In this document: piece after piece, positions 49,501 to 58,268 of the stretch
How positions within the stretch are numbered: the first letter of the stretch is position 1
Layout of the letters: every line of letters starts with the position of its first letter
Assembly (NCBI RefSeq): GCF_002786295.1
Contig: NZ_PGTC01000016.1
Location: 2,501-66,500 of the forward strand
Length of the DNA stretch: 64,000 bases
Direction: 5' to 3'
From: Pseudooceanicola marinus
Lineage (GTDB): Bacteria > Pseudomonadota > Alphaproteobacteria > Rhodobacterales > Rhodobacteraceae
Made by a program: the position numbers and the translations under genes
The notes under the pieces: model-generated
What the model was told of the DNA's origin: nothing
Seen by the model: only the letters and a program-made list of their open reading frames with translations
Database searches by the model: none

Positions 49501-49677
49501 CTGGGGGTGGTGCCGCTGGCGGTGGCCTCGGGCGCGGGGGCGGCGGCGCAGAACGCCATCGGCGTGGGTGTGCTGGGGGGCATGGCTGCGGCCACCTTCC
49601 TGGGCGTCTTCGTCGTGCCCAGCTTCTACGTCATCGTCCGCAAGGTCACCGACAGGCGGATGCGCCGGGCGTCCTGA
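46576..49677 (+). CDS. RND multidrug efflux permease (AcrB/MexB family, HAE1)
   Basis: 1033 residues, the standard size. It opens with MVNFFIHRPVFAWVLAIV and has 12 membrane helices in two repeats, each with a large periplasmic domain. The proton-relay Asp pair is in GLLVDDAIVVVENVERVM, and HAE1 motifs such as GLAAKNAILIVEF in the second half are intact. It extrudes drugs, detergents or other amphiphiles using proton flux. Co-transcribed with the adaptor; no regulator gene is adjacent. Confidence 0.95.
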   Translation: MVNFFIHRPVFAWVLAIVTMLAGAFAFTRLPVSQYPEIAPTTVRISASYNGATADAVQNSVTTVIEDAMTALDGLLYMESSSREGSSSVTLTFDESVEPVDAQNEVQSRVSQIESRLPDRVQDSGVRVSRSSSSILMVGALVSLDGRYSTVQLGDILDNQVTGPVQRTEGVGGINAFGSGYAMRIWLDPLSLAQYQLTPANVTSAVQAQNTTVSVGSLGELPTTEGQQFTATITAQSQLTTVEEFEQILLKTEEDGSAVFLGDVARVEIGQESYGSNSIFNGINASGFGVNLATGANAIDTAEAVRATLDRLETALPEGVEIRYAYDTSPFVEQSIEKVYHTLIEAVLLVLGVILIFLQKWRATLIPIIAVPVVLLGTFIVLAAFGYTINTLTMFAMVLAIGLLVDDAIVVVENVERVMEEEGLSPLDATVKSMGQITGALIGIALVLSAVFLPMAFMGGSTGVIYQQFSITIITAMVLSALVALILSPALCATMLKPSHGEGPGVARWFNRNFDRMVGGYSATVSRVLKAPLLVLVAMVAILGAAWSLYQKIPGSFLPAEDQGVMMIIVNLTEGSTTAQTRAVVEEVEDWLLNEQSETVESTFTSLGFAFGGSGQNRAMLFVKLRDFAEREETGLGATELVAAGNARFAGNRAGRIFFIQPPAIPGLGNTSGFSMYLIDQGGNGTEALRAAATTLEDMVNEDARAQNLRIQGNDDEAVLRINIDQQKAESLGVSITSVNAMLSTIFSGSSVNDFNMNGNLRPVIVQADAQYRMQPEDIEKWYAVNASGEAVPFSAFMETEWVAASPSLARYGGTRAMSISGAPGEGVSSGAAMDAMEEMVAEIPGGYGVAWTGLSFQEQQSGNQAPFLYALSVLVVFLSLAALYESWSIPFSVMLAVPVGVLGALLAAWATGGSNDVYFKVGILTTIGLAAKNAILIVEFGKDLEDQGRSLIEATVEAAKLRLRPILMTSFAFMLGVVPLAVASGAGAAAQNAIGVGVLGGMAAATFLGVFVVPSFYVIVRKVTDRRMRRAS

Positions 49678-49695
49678 GCGGGACGCAGGCAAGAG

Positions 49696-49729
49696 AAAGG
49701 CCGGGCTGGTTCGCACCATCCCGGCCTTT
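49696..49729. terminator. Terminator between convergent RND and zinc-ribbon genes
   Basis: AAAGGCCGGG and CCCGGCCTTT form a perfect 10-bp stem, extended by TGGT-TCGC-ACCA inside. A/T ends on both sides allow termination of both strands. Confidence 0.88.
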
Positions 49730-49767
49730 GCTGTCTCTGCGTGGCGCCAGGCGCCCCGGCCGGTGCC

Positions 49768-50103
49768 TCAGTCGAAGTCGAAGATCTCGCTCAGCAACGA
49801 TTTCCGCTTCTTCTTCTTGTAGTACTTCTTGTCATAGCGCGGCTCGCCGTAGTGGGCGGCACGCGGGTCATAGCGGCGATCGCGTTCCTCGGCCGGGTAG
49901 GGCTCGCGGTACTCCCGCGCAGGGGTGGCGCGGCGTTGCGGCTGAGGCTGCGGCGCGGGGGCCAGTTCCTCGGCGCTGCGCTCGATGATCTTGTCCAGCT
50001 CGCCCCGATCCAGCCAGACGCCCCGGCAGGTCGGGCAATAGTCGATCTCGACCCCCTGCCGGTCGGTCATCAGCAATTCGGTTCCATCCACCGGGCAACG
50101 CAT
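49768..50103 (-). CDS. Zinc-ribbon protein, zf-TFIIB type
   Basis: 111 residues. The N-terminus MRCPVDGTELL...YCPTCRGVWLDRGELDKII holds the C-x2-C style pair of half-sites of the zf-TFIIB family, usual for small stand-alone zinc ribbons. The C-terminus is strongly basic (YYKKKKRK), followed by an acidic tail (EIFDFD), which suggests nucleic-acid or partner binding. Function unknown for the family. Confidence 0.85.
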   Translation of the reverse strand: MRCPVDGTELLMTDRQGVEIDYCPTCRGVWLDRGELDKIIERSAEELAPAPQPQPQRRATPAREYREPYPAEERDRRYDPRAAHYGEPRYDKKYYKKKKRKSLLSEIFDFD

Positions 50104-50447
50104 GCGCCATCTCCTCCTGTTTCAAGCTTCCCTTCCAGATGGGCGCCGGCGGGCAGGGGCGCAACCTCTGACCCTGTCACGTTAACCAAGTATCTGGAAA
50201 AGTTGAGACTTATCCTTTCGTATAGATGACCAGCGGGCGGTAAACAGGGTATGACTTTTCTTGCCGGACAGCGGGGCAACGTCCCACCCGGCGACGCAGG
50301 CAGCGGGCGCCGCCCCTGCCGACAGATGGGCCGCAGGCCCGGTGCATGAAGATCCTGATCGACGGTGTGGGCCGCAGATGCCCTCCGTCGGCGGCCATCT
50401 CTCTTCACATCGTCGATCCTGATCGAAGGGATGAAAAGGAGAACGGG
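50104..50447. other. Intergenic region upstream of the CtrA-like regulator
   Basis: 344 bases between divergent genes. An AT-rich core lies near 50180-50225, where promoters for both genes probably sit. A GTTAAC word occurs but without the second TTAA needed for a full CtrA site. No other structure was seen. Confidence 0.4.
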
Positions 50448-51149
50448 ATGCGCCTTCTGGTTGCCGATACCACCTGGAATATTGCGGGCCTGGCCCATGC
50501 CCTGCGCAAGGAAGGGTTCTACATCACCGAGGCCGGATCGGGCGCGGAGCTGCTGGAGTTCGCCTCCTCCGCGGAACAGAACGCCATCCTGATCGACCCC
50601 GATTTGCCCGACATGAACGCGGGTGATCTGATCGCCAGGCTGCGCGCGGATCACCCCCGCATGGTGATCGTGGTGGTCAGCCGCCGGGTGGAAGACGCGA
50701 TGCGCACGCGGTTCATGGCCCGGGGTGCGGATGAGCTGTTCGAATGGCCCGCCAAGCCGGTGGAGATCGCGGCCCGCCTGCGCGCCTATGTGCGCCGGAC
50801 CTGTGGCTTCGCCTCGCCGCAGCTGACCTCCGGGGCGCTGACGCTGAACGTCGAGGAACGCGCCGTGCACTGGGGGCAGATGCCCCTGCACCTGACCCGG
50901 CTGGAGTACGAGCTGATCGAGATGCTGATGCTGCGCGCCGGTGGCATGGTGACCCGCGAACAGATCATGCTGCAGCTTTACGCCTGGCAGGATGAACCCG
51001 ATCCCAAGATCATCGACGTCTACATCTGTCGCATCCGGTCCAAGCTGGCGGCCATCGGCGCCCCCGAGGATGTTCTGGTCACCGCCTTCGGCCAGGGGGT
51101 GCGCATCCCGATGCTGACCCTGCCCGAGCGCCAGGAGGCGGCCGCTTGA
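50448..51149 (+). CDS. CtrA-like response regulator (OmpR/winged-helix)
   Basis: 233 residues. The receiver domain keeps the phosphoacceptor D50 (IDPDLPDM) and a conserved Lys (AKP), but the acidic pair at the start is reduced to A6-D7. The C-terminal DNA-binding domain is strongly CtrA-like: LHLTRLEYELIEMLMLR, then DEPDPKIIDVYICRIRSKL, matching the DEPELKIIDVFICKLRKKL of CtrA. It may be a paralogue such as FtcR/Rem, which control flagellar genes. The ATG at 50448 follows AAAGGAG and gives the CtrA-type N-terminus. Confidence 0.85.
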   Translation: MRLLVADTTWNIAGLAHALRKEGFYITEAGSGAELLEFASSAEQNAILIDPDLPDMNAGDLIARLRADHPRMVIVVVSRRVEDAMRTRFMARGADELFEWPAKPVEIAARLRAYVRRTCGFASPQLTSGALTLNVEERAVHWGQMPLHLTRLEYELIEMLMLRAGGMVTREQIMLQLYAWQDEPDPKIIDVYICRIRSKLAAIGAPEDVLVTAFGQGVRIPMLTLPERQEAAA

Positions 51150-51222
51150 TCTGGGTCGCGGTGCCCCGCCCTGGTGGAGCGTGCCGCCTGGGCGCGGTCC
51201 CGGTCTTTACCGAAATGGTAAG

Positions 51223-51250
51223 AAAGGCGACGCCCTTTCGCGTCGCCTTT
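51223..51250 (+). terminator. Terminator after the CtrA-like regulator gene
   Basis: AAAGGCGACGC and GCGTCGCCTTT form a perfect 11-bp stem with a CCTTTC loop; further pyrimidines follow. Confidence 0.88.
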
Positions 51251-51358
51251 CCTTCCTTATCAATTCATTAACCTTGCCGTCCCAGGCTGTCCCGGACCGT
51301 TTCGGACCGGGGGAGGCCGCGGCACAGCGCGCTGACCGCCCCGGGCAGGGAGGCGCCG

Positions 51359-52015
51359 GTGACTCTCCGTTTCATCCTCGCAGGGATCCTCTGGCTGGCC
51401 GGGCTGCACGGGGCAGAGGCCGGGGCCTGGCCGCGCGGCAAGGGCAATCATTTCGCCTTCGCCGCCCTGCGCGGCATCGGCAGCGAGGACGGCAGCCTGA
51501 CGCCGAGCTTTTCCTATTACCATGAATATGGGCTGACCGACCGGCTGACCCTATCCGCCGATCTGGGCGGGGCCATATCGGGCTTTGAGAAGACCATCAT
51601 CGCCCTGTCGATGCCGGTCCCGCTTCCCGAATTTCTGGGGCTGAAGGCGTCGATGGACCTGGGCTATGGCGAGATTGATGGCCAGCAGGTGATGCGCCCC
51701 GGCCTGTCCATCGGGCGTGGATTCGCGCAGCCCGAGGGCTGGGCCTCGGTCGACATGGTGGCCGAGATATTCCCGGACCTGCTGCTGGTCGACTGGAAGG
51801 TCGACATGACCTTGGGGATGACGGCACGGAGTGGGCACAAATACTACCTGCAGGTGCAATCGGGGCAGCAGATGGGGGATCCCTTCTTCTCGCGCGTCGA
51901 GGCCTCGGTTGCCTGGCGGCTGCGCGACGGGCTCTACCTGGATGTGGGGGCCGCGGCGGGGCTGGTTTCGACCGATCCCTATCGGGTCAAGCTGGGGGTC
52001 TGGCGGGAATTCTGA
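51359..52015 (+). CDS. Exported hypothetical protein, probable outer-membrane beta-barrel
   Basis: 218 residues from a GTG start preceded by GGGAGG. Residues 1-22 form a signal peptide (MTLRFILAGILWLAGLHGAEAG). The mature part alternates polar and hydrophobic residues in strands (SYYHEYGLTDRLTLSADLGG, KYYLQVQSG, ASVAWRLRDGLYLDVGAAAG) and ends in an aromatic residue (WREF), a common outer-membrane barrel signature. No named family is recognised. Confidence 0.75.
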   Translation: MTLRFILAGILWLAGLHGAEAGAWPRGKGNHFAFAALRGIGSEDGSLTPSFSYYHEYGLTDRLTLSADLGGAISGFEKTIIALSMPVPLPEFLGLKASMDLGYGEIDGQQVMRPGLSIGRGFAQPEGWASVDMVAEIFPDLLLVDWKVDMTLGMTARSGHKYYLQVQSGQQMGDPFFSRVEASVAWRLRDGLYLDVGAAAGLVSTDPYRVKLGVWREF

Positions 52016-52071
52016 GCCCTGGCATGCGCACCCGTCTGGCGCCCTGGCCTGAGCTGCGCTAGACCGGGCCC

Positions 52072-52566
52072 ATGTCCGAGCAGACCCCCAAGACCGATCC
52101 GATCCGCCCCACCGACGACGAGGCTCGCGCCCTGGCTCGCGGCCTGATCGACGAGGCCCTCTTTGCCGCCCTGGCCACGGTGACCGAGGGCGCGCCGATG
52201 GTCACCCGCATCGCCCTGGCCTGCGACCCGGCGGGCATGCCCCTGACCCTGGTCAGCCAGCTGGCCGCTCATACCGCGCCGCTTCTGGCCGGGCGCCCCG
52301 CCTCGCTGATGGTGGGGGAACCGGGCGGCAAGGGCGACCCGCTGACCCATCCGCGCCTGACGATCCAGTGCCGGCCAGAGGTCATTGACCGCGACAGCGA
52401 CGCCTTCGAGGCGCTCTCGGCCCATTACGTGGCCGAACGTCCAAAATCGAAACTCTACATCGGATTCGCCGATTTCCTGCTAGTGCGGTTTTACCCCGAA
52501 GAGGCGTTGCTGAACGGCGGTTTCGGCAAGGCCTTCCGCCTGACCCCGGCTGATCTGGGCCTCTGA
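52072..52566 (+). CDS. HugZ-like pyridoxamine 5'-phosphate oxidase-fold protein
   Basis: 164 residues with the split-barrel flavin/heme-binding fold: EARALARGLIDEALFAALATV, VTRIALACDP, LTLVSQLAAHT and the closing DFLLVRFYPEEALLNGGFGKAF, a segment typical of HugZ-type proteins. The larger C-terminal DUF2470 domain found in some members is absent. Relatives degrade heme or bind FMN; the specific activity is not decided by sequence. Confidence 0.88.
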   Translation: MSEQTPKTDPIRPTDDEARALARGLIDEALFAALATVTEGAPMVTRIALACDPAGMPLTLVSQLAAHTAPLLAGRPASLMVGEPGGKGDPLTHPRLTIQCRPEVIDRDSDAFEALSAHYVAERPKSKLYIGFADFLLVRFYPEEALLNGGFGKAFRLTPADLGL

Positions 52567-52606
52567 TTTCAGGGCAGTCTGGTTCTCAGGGAAGTCCGAC
52601 ACGAGA

Positions 52607-52627
52607 AGGCCCCGCATGGCGGGGCCT
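52607..52627. terminator. Terminator between convergent HugZ-like and beta-helix genes
   Basis: AGGCCCCGC and GCGGGGCCT, a perfect 9-bp stem with an ATG triloop. Confidence 0.8.
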
Positions 52628-52654
52628 GCTGTCGTTTCAGATCTGACTGGCAGA

Positions 52655-54946
52655 TCAGGCCGGATCGTCCATCCGCACCCGCAGGCTGACCGTGCCTTTG
52701 ACTGGCTCCTGCCAGTGCAGCGTCACCTGATCCTTGTCCGCGCCCTTCTCGACCTCGACATAGGGCATCCCGAAATGGGCCGCGTCGGATCCGTTGGTGA
52801 TGCGGCCCCGTGCCACCACCGCGTCGACATTCTGCGCCCATCCCCCGAAGGGCAACTGCGGGGCGCAATCCACCGTCCAGGTGCTGGCGGCGCTGGCTTC
52901 CGTGTGGGTCACCGGCAGCGGGTTCACCGTACTGACGGAGACGGCGTTGTACATATTGCCCTCGAAAGTGACGTTCTTGTTGCGCCCGTAGTCGAGATCC
53001 GCGTGCGTGGTATCCACCCGCTCCACCCGGTCGATAGCGCCCTGGATGGTGCGGAAGATGTTGCCGTTGACGTTCATACCGTTCAGGTAATGGCCCGGCC
53101 CGTAGGGTTTCACCACGATGAAGCTGAACCAGGGCGCGACCGAACTGCACAGGCAGATGTTGTAGGTGATGTTGAGGCCGGAGAAGCTGTATTCGCTGGA
53201 AAACTCCGGCGCCTGGTCGTGCTCGTTGCCCCATTCAATGAAGAAGTTGTCGATATAGTTACCGTTGATCGTCGCCCGCGCGTTGGTCCGGCTGAGGACG
53301 ATGCCAGGTAACCGGATGCCCGCGTTGGCCGTGTCGCCGCCGAAAAAGTGGTTGCCGGTGACGATGGTGCCGGTGCCGGCCAGGATGGCGAAATGGCGCA
53401 TCTGCTGGACGCGGTTGTTGCGCAGCTTCACATCGTTGGCGTTGACGTTCAGTGCGATCGACACCCGGTCCTGGCTCAGCGTGCCACTTTCGTCGGTGAT
53501 GAACTGGCAGCGGTCGATCAACATCCCCTGACAGCCGGTGCCATGGCTGGTGATGCCGCGATCCTTGGGGCGGGTGATGAAACAGTCGCGCAGGTGGAAG
53601 ATCAGCCCGGTCTGGGCCAGCAGGATGGCGCTGCAGTCGCCGGAACACTGGAACTCGATATCCGACATGGAGAACTTGTCGAGATAGTCGAAGCCGCTGA
53701 AATCCAGCAGGTACTTGAACCGCTTGAAGGTGAAGTTCTGCGTCCCGGCGGCGGCGTAGAGGGGCAGCGACAGCTCGATCTTCTGCTGCGCCACGTCGAC
53801 CGAGGTCACATAGACCTCGCGTCCTACGCCGTTGCCCTCGATCAGCGACCCGGGCCGGATGTTGGCCACGTTGGTCACCCCCGACAGCTCGGTCGGTTTC
53901 GCCGGGTCGTAGGTGCCCTGACTGGCGGTGATGTCGGTGTCCCAGGCGCTGCCGCCATTGCAATCGAACTGGCCGTTGCAAATATGGCGGCGCTGCGCAT
54001 AGCTGGTCTTGTTGGCCACCGCCGCCTGCATGTCGATGGGCTCGGTCACCTTGATACGCCGCCCGCCCAGGTCCAGGCTTTCGTGGTCGGCGTTGTTCAG
54101 GAGCGACTGGAAGGCCTTCTTGAAGGCCAGCTCCTCGTCGCCGAAGGCGTCGATATAGGCGGGCAGATGGAAGTTCTGCGTCAGCGACAGCATGGCGCTG
54201 GCGGGCATCGTCACATGGCCGTCGAACTGCACGCGATTGTCGAAGGTCATGCTGTCGGACAGGTAATAGTTGCCCTCGGGCACCTTCACCAGCCGCCCGT
54301 CGGCGGCCGCGTCGGCCGCCTCGAACGCGGGCAGATCGTCGGTGACCCCGTCGCCCGTGGCGCCGAAATCGCGCACGTCGACCCAGGCCAGCATGTCGCG
54401 CAGGAAGACATCCGTCACATCCTCAATGCGGATGTCGTCGATCCGCACGATGCCGCCGTTTGCGCCGGTCAGGTCCAGGCCGAAATGGCCGTAGACCGGC
54501 TGTGTGCCCCAGGGCATGTCCACCCCGTCCCGGCCGCCGGTGCCGACGATGGCGCTGACCTCGACCACCTCGCCATAGCTCGACAGGACGATCTCGGGGC
54601 CGGTTTCCACCAGGCCGGTCACATGGGAGTCGCCCACGTCCCCGGCCCAGCCGGCGATGCGCACGATGGGAAAGTTGCCGCTGATGGCCTTCACCCGCGC
54701 CGTGATGCGCAGGTAGCAGCCCGGCAGGATCGGGGTTTCCCCCATGTAGCGCAGCTTCTGCGTCGACGATCCCTTCAGCAGTTCCAGACAACCGGCGAAA
54801 TCCTGATCGGCGGCGATGATCGCGGCGTTGGGGTCGCCGACATAGGTGTCGGAGCCCGGTGTGCCATCCCCCTTCGACCATTGCGCCAGACCGTTCTCGA
54901 ATGCCGGCGGCATGAAATTGATGCCGTCCGTGATCGCCTTGTTCAT
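52655..54946 (-). CDS. Right-handed parallel beta-helix protein (pectate_lyase_3 / tailspike-like)
   Basis: 763 residues. Residues 1-180 look like a jelly-roll carbohydrate-binding module. From about 189 the sequence VDVRDFGATGDGVTDDLPAF is the start motif of Pectate_lyase_3/GH28-related beta helices, followed by repeats rich in N-x-V/I (NNRVQQM, GNHFFGG, GNYIDNF, GNIFRT, GNMYNA). The C-terminal 100 residues differ and may be a trimerisation or binding cap. There is no signal peptide, so export would need a non-Sec route. The ATG at 54946 has AAAGGGA upstream. Likely acts on polysaccharide, as depolymerase or binding protein (inference). Confidence 0.8.
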   Translation of the reverse strand: MNKAITDGINFMPPAFENGLAQWSKGDGTPGSDTYVGDPNAAIIAADQDFAGCLELLKGSSTQKLRYMGETPILPGCYLRITARVKAISGNFPIVRIAGWAGDVGDSHVTGLVETGPEIVLSSYGEVVEVSAIVGTGGRDGVDMPWGTQPVYGHFGLDLTGANGGIVRIDDIRIEDVTDVFLRDMLAWVDVRDFGATGDGVTDDLPAFEAADAAADGRLVKVPEGNYYLSDSMTFDNRVQFDGHVTMPASAMLSLTQNFHLPAYIDAFGDEELAFKKAFQSLLNNADHESLDLGGRRIKVTEPIDMQAAVANKTSYAQRRHICNGQFDCNGGSAWDTDITASQGTYDPAKPTELSGVTNVANIRPGSLIEGNGVGREVYVTSVDVAQQKIELSLPLYAAAGTQNFTFKRFKYLLDFSGFDYLDKFSMSDIEFQCSGDCSAILLAQTGLIFHLRDCFITRPKDRGITSHGTGCQGMLIDRCQFITDESGTLSQDRVSIALNVNANDVKLRNNRVQQMRHFAILAGTGTIVTGNHFFGGDTANAGIRLPGIVLSRTNARATINGNYIDNFFIEWGNEHDQAPEFSSEYSFSGLNITYNICLCSSVAPWFSFIVVKPYGPGHYLNGMNVNGNIFRTIQGAIDRVERVDTTHADLDYGRNKNVTFEGNMYNAVSVSTVNPLPVTHTEASAASTWTVDCAPQLPFGGWAQNVDAVVARGRITNGSDAAHFGMPYVEVEKGADKDQVTLHWQEPVKGTVSLRVRMDDPA

Positions 54947-55122
54947 GCCCAATCCCTTTCCTCTCGCGGCCCGGGCGGCGGCCCGCGGCGTCGGAGGGAA
55001 GAGGTATCAATGGCTGGTTAACGGCTCCCGAGAGGACCGTTCGGCCCTTGATCGGGGAGAGAAGAAGGGGACGGGGGAGGCGGAAACGTGGCGTCGGCGG
55101 TGCGCGCGAGGCTCAGGCCGGA

Positions 55123-55533
55123 TCAGACGGAGGGTTTGGCAACGTCCATCAGGCGCACGGCGTCGATCTTCCAACCGGTGTCGGTGCGCAGCATGAAATA
55201 CTCCAGCGTGAAAAGGCGGCCGCCCTGGTCCTCGACCTGCACGGGTTGCACCTGGCGCTGCTCGGTTTCGGGACGGTCGGCGAGGAAGAAATACTCCCGC
55301 GGGCCGATCACCATCGGGTAGCCGCCGCGCAGCATGGTCTCGAAATTCTCTACGGACCCGAAATAATTGCGGATCCCCGGGGAGGCGTGATCGAAGGCGC
55401 TGGCGAAATCGCCTCTGCGCAGGTCTTCCATCTGGTCCCCGATGATGTCGCGAATATCCTGGCTGGCCTGCGCGGGCAGGGCCAAGGTGATCGTCAGGGA
55501 TAGTGCCGTGAGAATTGCTGCAAGGGTCCGCAT
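55123..55533 (-). CDS. Exported DUF4864 protein
   Basis: 136 residues: a signal peptide (about 1-23, LALPAQA) and an NTF2-like DUF4864 domain (QDIRDIIGDQMEDLRRGDFASAF, IRNYFGSVENFETML, WKIDAVRLMD). Such proteins are common in Rhodobacteraceae with unknown function. Single-gene unit. Confidence 0.85.
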   Translation of the reverse strand: MRTLAAILTALSLTITLALPAQASQDIRDIIGDQMEDLRRGDFASAFDHASPGIRNYFGSVENFETMLRGGYPMVIGPREYFFLADRPETEQRQVQPVQVEDQGGRLFTLEYFMLRTDTGWKIDAVRLMDVAKPSV

Positions 55534-55577
55534 CGCGCCGCCTCCTCTCGTCCGATCACAAGAAGGATAGGTCGTGC

Positions 55578-56309
55578 TTACGAAGCGTCAAGAAGCTTGC
55601 GGAAAACGCGGCGGATCCGCGCCGAGGCCCGGGATTCGTAGGGCGCACCATGGGCCAGCACCGCACGCTCCGGCGCCCAGGCCAGGATCGCCTCGACCGA
55701 CCGGCGCAGCTCCGCCTTGTCGAAGGTGGCGTACATGTCAGGTGGCATCCGCCCGTCGGGTACAGTCATGCCCGCAAGGCGCACAAGCCGTCCGAAGAGC
55801 CAGGGCAGGTGCTTTGGGTCGAAGTTCTCGATGAAGTCGGTCAGCACGACGGTTCGAGAGGGGGTATGGAAGAAGACCGCCTCCTGAAGGACCTTGCTGC
55901 CCCGCACCAGGTAGCTCTCGATCACGCCCTCCCAGCTGGCGCTGGCAGACAGCTCTTCCGCCGGGCCCAGTTCGACCTTATGGGCTGTGGCGCGGGCCCG
56001 GACGCCTGGCGCGACCCAGGCCTGGGCCTCGGGGAAACGGGCCTGCCATTCGCCCAGGTAGGCGTAGTGGATGGCATTGGGCGCAACCAGGTGGGCAACC
56101 GGGCCCAGTTCCTCGACCCGCGCCAGAAGCCTTTCATTCGGCTTGATCGGCGAATGCACCCAGAGGCCGCCAGAGGGCAGGCGCACAAGGGTCATGCGGG
56201 TGGAAAAGGGCAGGCCGTAGAAGCGGATATGTGGTCCGTCGACGATCCATATCTCCGGGCCGAAAGGCTTCGGCACGTCCAGCGGTTCGTATCCCGTGTT
56301 TCTGCTCAT
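55578..56309 (-). CDS. DUF4336 domain protein
   Basis: 243 residues. It has a metallo-beta-lactamase-like layout without the usual HxHxDH: IWIVDGPHIRFYGLPFSTRMTLV at the start, SPIKPNERLLARVEELG, LVAPNAIHYAYLGEWQARFP and later LVLTDFIENF-type and VLAHGAPYE segments. This pattern is that of DUF4336 proteins. The ATG at 56309 follows GGAAGG; an open frame extending to 56540 adds no homology. No enzyme activity is claimed. Confidence 0.8.
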   Translation of the reverse strand: MSRNTGYEPLDVPKPFGPEIWIVDGPHIRFYGLPFSTRMTLVRLPSGGLWVHSPIKPNERLLARVEELGPVAHLVAPNAIHYAYLGEWQARFPEAQAWVAPGVRARATAHKVELGPAEELSASASWEGVIESYLVRGSKVLQEAVFFHTPSRTVVLTDFIENFDPKHLPWLFGRLVRLAGMTVPDGRMPPDMYATFDKAELRRSVEAILAWAPERAVLAHGAPYESRASARIRRVFRKLLDAS

Positions 56310-56510
56310 GACTGTGCCTTCCCTGCGGGTTCTCGGGTGCAACATGCCCCTTGCGGCAGGGGGGCGCAAGCGCCGCCCGGAAGAGGGTTTTGAGGGGGCG
56401 GCGCGGCGCAAGGGCCGCGCCGGGATCGTCCTGCCGGCGATGGGAGATACTAGGAGCAGAGAGAAGGGTGGATGGCGCTCGTTGCCCGGTCCGGACAAAG
56501 GGGCGCAAGA

Positions 56511-56536
56511 AAAAAGGAGGGCCGGAGCCCTCCTTT
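56511..56536 (-). terminator. lysK terminator
   Basis: On the minus strand GGAGGGC and GCCCTCC form the stem with a TCCG loop, followed by a run of T (the A run at 56510-56515 on the plus strand). It lies about 30 bases after the lysK stop. Confidence 0.88.
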
Positions 56537-56564
56537 CCAAATTACTAGCCCGTGAGGCCCGGCC

Positions 56565-58145
56565 TCAGCCCTCGACGAAGTCGCCGGCCAAGGCGCGGTC
56601 GATCAGGTCAGCCGTTTCGGTCACGCCGTAAAGCGCGATGAAGCCGCCGAAACGCGGCCCCTGGCTGGCGCCCAGCAGGACTTCATAGAGGCAGGAGAAC
56701 CAGGCCTTCATCGGATCGAACCGCTCGCGCCCCACGGTATAGACCACCGATTGCAGCGCCTCGTCGGTCATCTCGCCGTCATAGGTGCGCAGCGCGTCGC
56801 GCAGGGTCTCCAGCGCCTCGCGCTCCTGCTCGGTGGGCAGTCGGAAGACCTTCGTTGGCTTCACGAAGTCGTTGTAATAGGCCACGGCGAAGCCGGCTGC
56901 CTGGTCCATCTGCGGATTGCCCTCGGGGGAGGCCTCGGGCGCATAGCGGCGGATGAAGCCCCAGAGCGTTTCCTTGTCCTCTGCCCCAGACACGGAGGCC
57001 AGGTTCAGCAGCATCGAGAAGGGCACCACCAGATCCGAGGCGGGCACATTGCCGTTGTGGATATGGAAGACCGGGTTCGCCGCCTTGCCCTTGGCATCCT
57101 GATCCGGATAGGCGCGCAGCTGCTGGTGGTACTCGTCCATCGCCCGCGGGATCACGTCGAAATACAGGCGCTTCGCCGTCTTCGGCTTCTGGTACATGAA
57201 GTAGGACAGGCTCTCGGTCGAGGCATAGGTCAGCCATTCGTCGATCGAGATCCCGTTGCCCGAGGATTTCGAGATCTTCTGACCCTGGTCATCCAGGAAC
57301 AGCTCGTAGGTGAAATGCTCGGGCTTCTTGCCGCCCAGGATCTCGCAGATCCGGTCGTAGATCGGCGTGTTGGTGCTGTGGTCCTTGCCGTACATTTCGA
57401 AGTCGACGCCAAGCGCGGCCCAGCGGGCGCCGAAATCGGGCTTCCACTGCAGTTTCACATTGCCGCCCGTGACGGGCAGGGTCCACTCGCGGCCCTCTTC
57501 GTCGTCGAAGGTGATCGTGTAATCCTGCGCGTTCACCTCCTTCATCGGCACGTAAAGGACGCGACCGGTTTCGGGGTGGATCGGCAGGAAGATCGAATAG
57601 GTCGCCGCGCGTTCCTCGCGCAGGGACTTCAGCATGACCTTCATCACGTCGTCGTATTTCTCGACGGCGCGTCTCAGGACCTCGTCGAACTGACCCGACT
57701 TGTAGAAATCGGTGGCCGAGTAGAATTCATACTCGAACCCGAAGGTGTCGAGGAACCGGCGCAGCATGGCGTTGTTGTGGTGGCCGAAGCTTTCGTGCGT
57801 CTCGAAGGGGTCGAAGACGCTGGTCAGGGGCTTCTGGATGTCCTCCTTCAGGCGCTCCTGGTTCGGCACGTTGCCGGGGATCTTTCGCATCCCGTCCATG
57901 TCATCACTGAAGCAGATGAGACGGGTGGGAATATCGCTGATCACCTCGAAGGCGCGGCGGATCATCGTGGTACGCAGGACCTCGCCGAAGGTGCCGATAT
58001 GGGGCAGGCCGGAGGGGCCATAGCCCGTCTCGAACAGGACATAGCCCTTTTCCGGCGCCTTCTTTTCGTACCGTTTGGCAAGGCGGCGGGCCTCTTCGAA
58101 AGGCCAGGCTTTCGATTCCAATGCGGCTTGGCGCAACTCGGACAT
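56565..58145 (-). CDS. lysK: Lysyl-tRNA synthetase, class I
   Basis: 526 residues, charging tRNA-Lys. The class I signatures are the HIGH variant HIGT at 49-52 ([16 protein letters not shown]) and KMSKS as KISKS near residue 290. Most bacteria use class II LysRS; the class I form is typical of alphaproteobacteria, spirochaetes and archaea, which fits the assignment of this window. Single gene with its own terminator, divergent from the TerB-like gene. Confidence 0.96.
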   Translation of the reverse strand: MSELRQAALESKAWPFEEARRLAKRYEKKAPEKGYVLFETGYGPSGLPHIGTFGEVLRTTMIRRAFEVISDIPTRLICFSDDMDGMRKIPGNVPNQERLKEDIQKPLTSVFDPFETHESFGHHNNAMLRRFLDTFGFEYEFYSATDFYKSGQFDEVLRRAVEKYDDVMKVMLKSLREERAATYSIFLPIHPETGRVLYVPMKEVNAQDYTITFDDEEGREWTLPVTGGNVKLQWKPDFGARWAALGVDFEMYGKDHSTNTPIYDRICEILGGKKPEHFTYELFLDDQGQKISKSSGNGISIDEWLTYASTESLSYFMYQKPKTAKRLYFDVIPRAMDEYHQQLRAYPDQDAKGKAANPVFHIHNGNVPASDLVVPFSMLLNLASVSGAEDKETLWGFIRRYAPEASPEGNPQMDQAAGFAVAYYNDFVKPTKVFRLPTEQEREALETLRDALRTYDGEMTDEALQSVVYTVGRERFDPMKAWFSCLYEVLLGASQGPRFGGFIALYGVTETADLIDRALAGDFVEG

Positions 58146-58268
58146 TGTTCTCTCCTTCGGGATTCGCCCCCGGACGGGACCCGGGCTTCCTATTGTGCGG
58201 ATGCGGCAGGGTCAATAATGTGGCCCTGCTGCCCCGCAAAACAACGACTTCGCGAAGGACCGCCGCCG

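Noticed and set aside
47560-49719. A 719-codon open frame antisense to the RND permease
   Set aside because: Shadow of a strongly conserved gene; Arg/His/Gln-rich with no recognisable domain.
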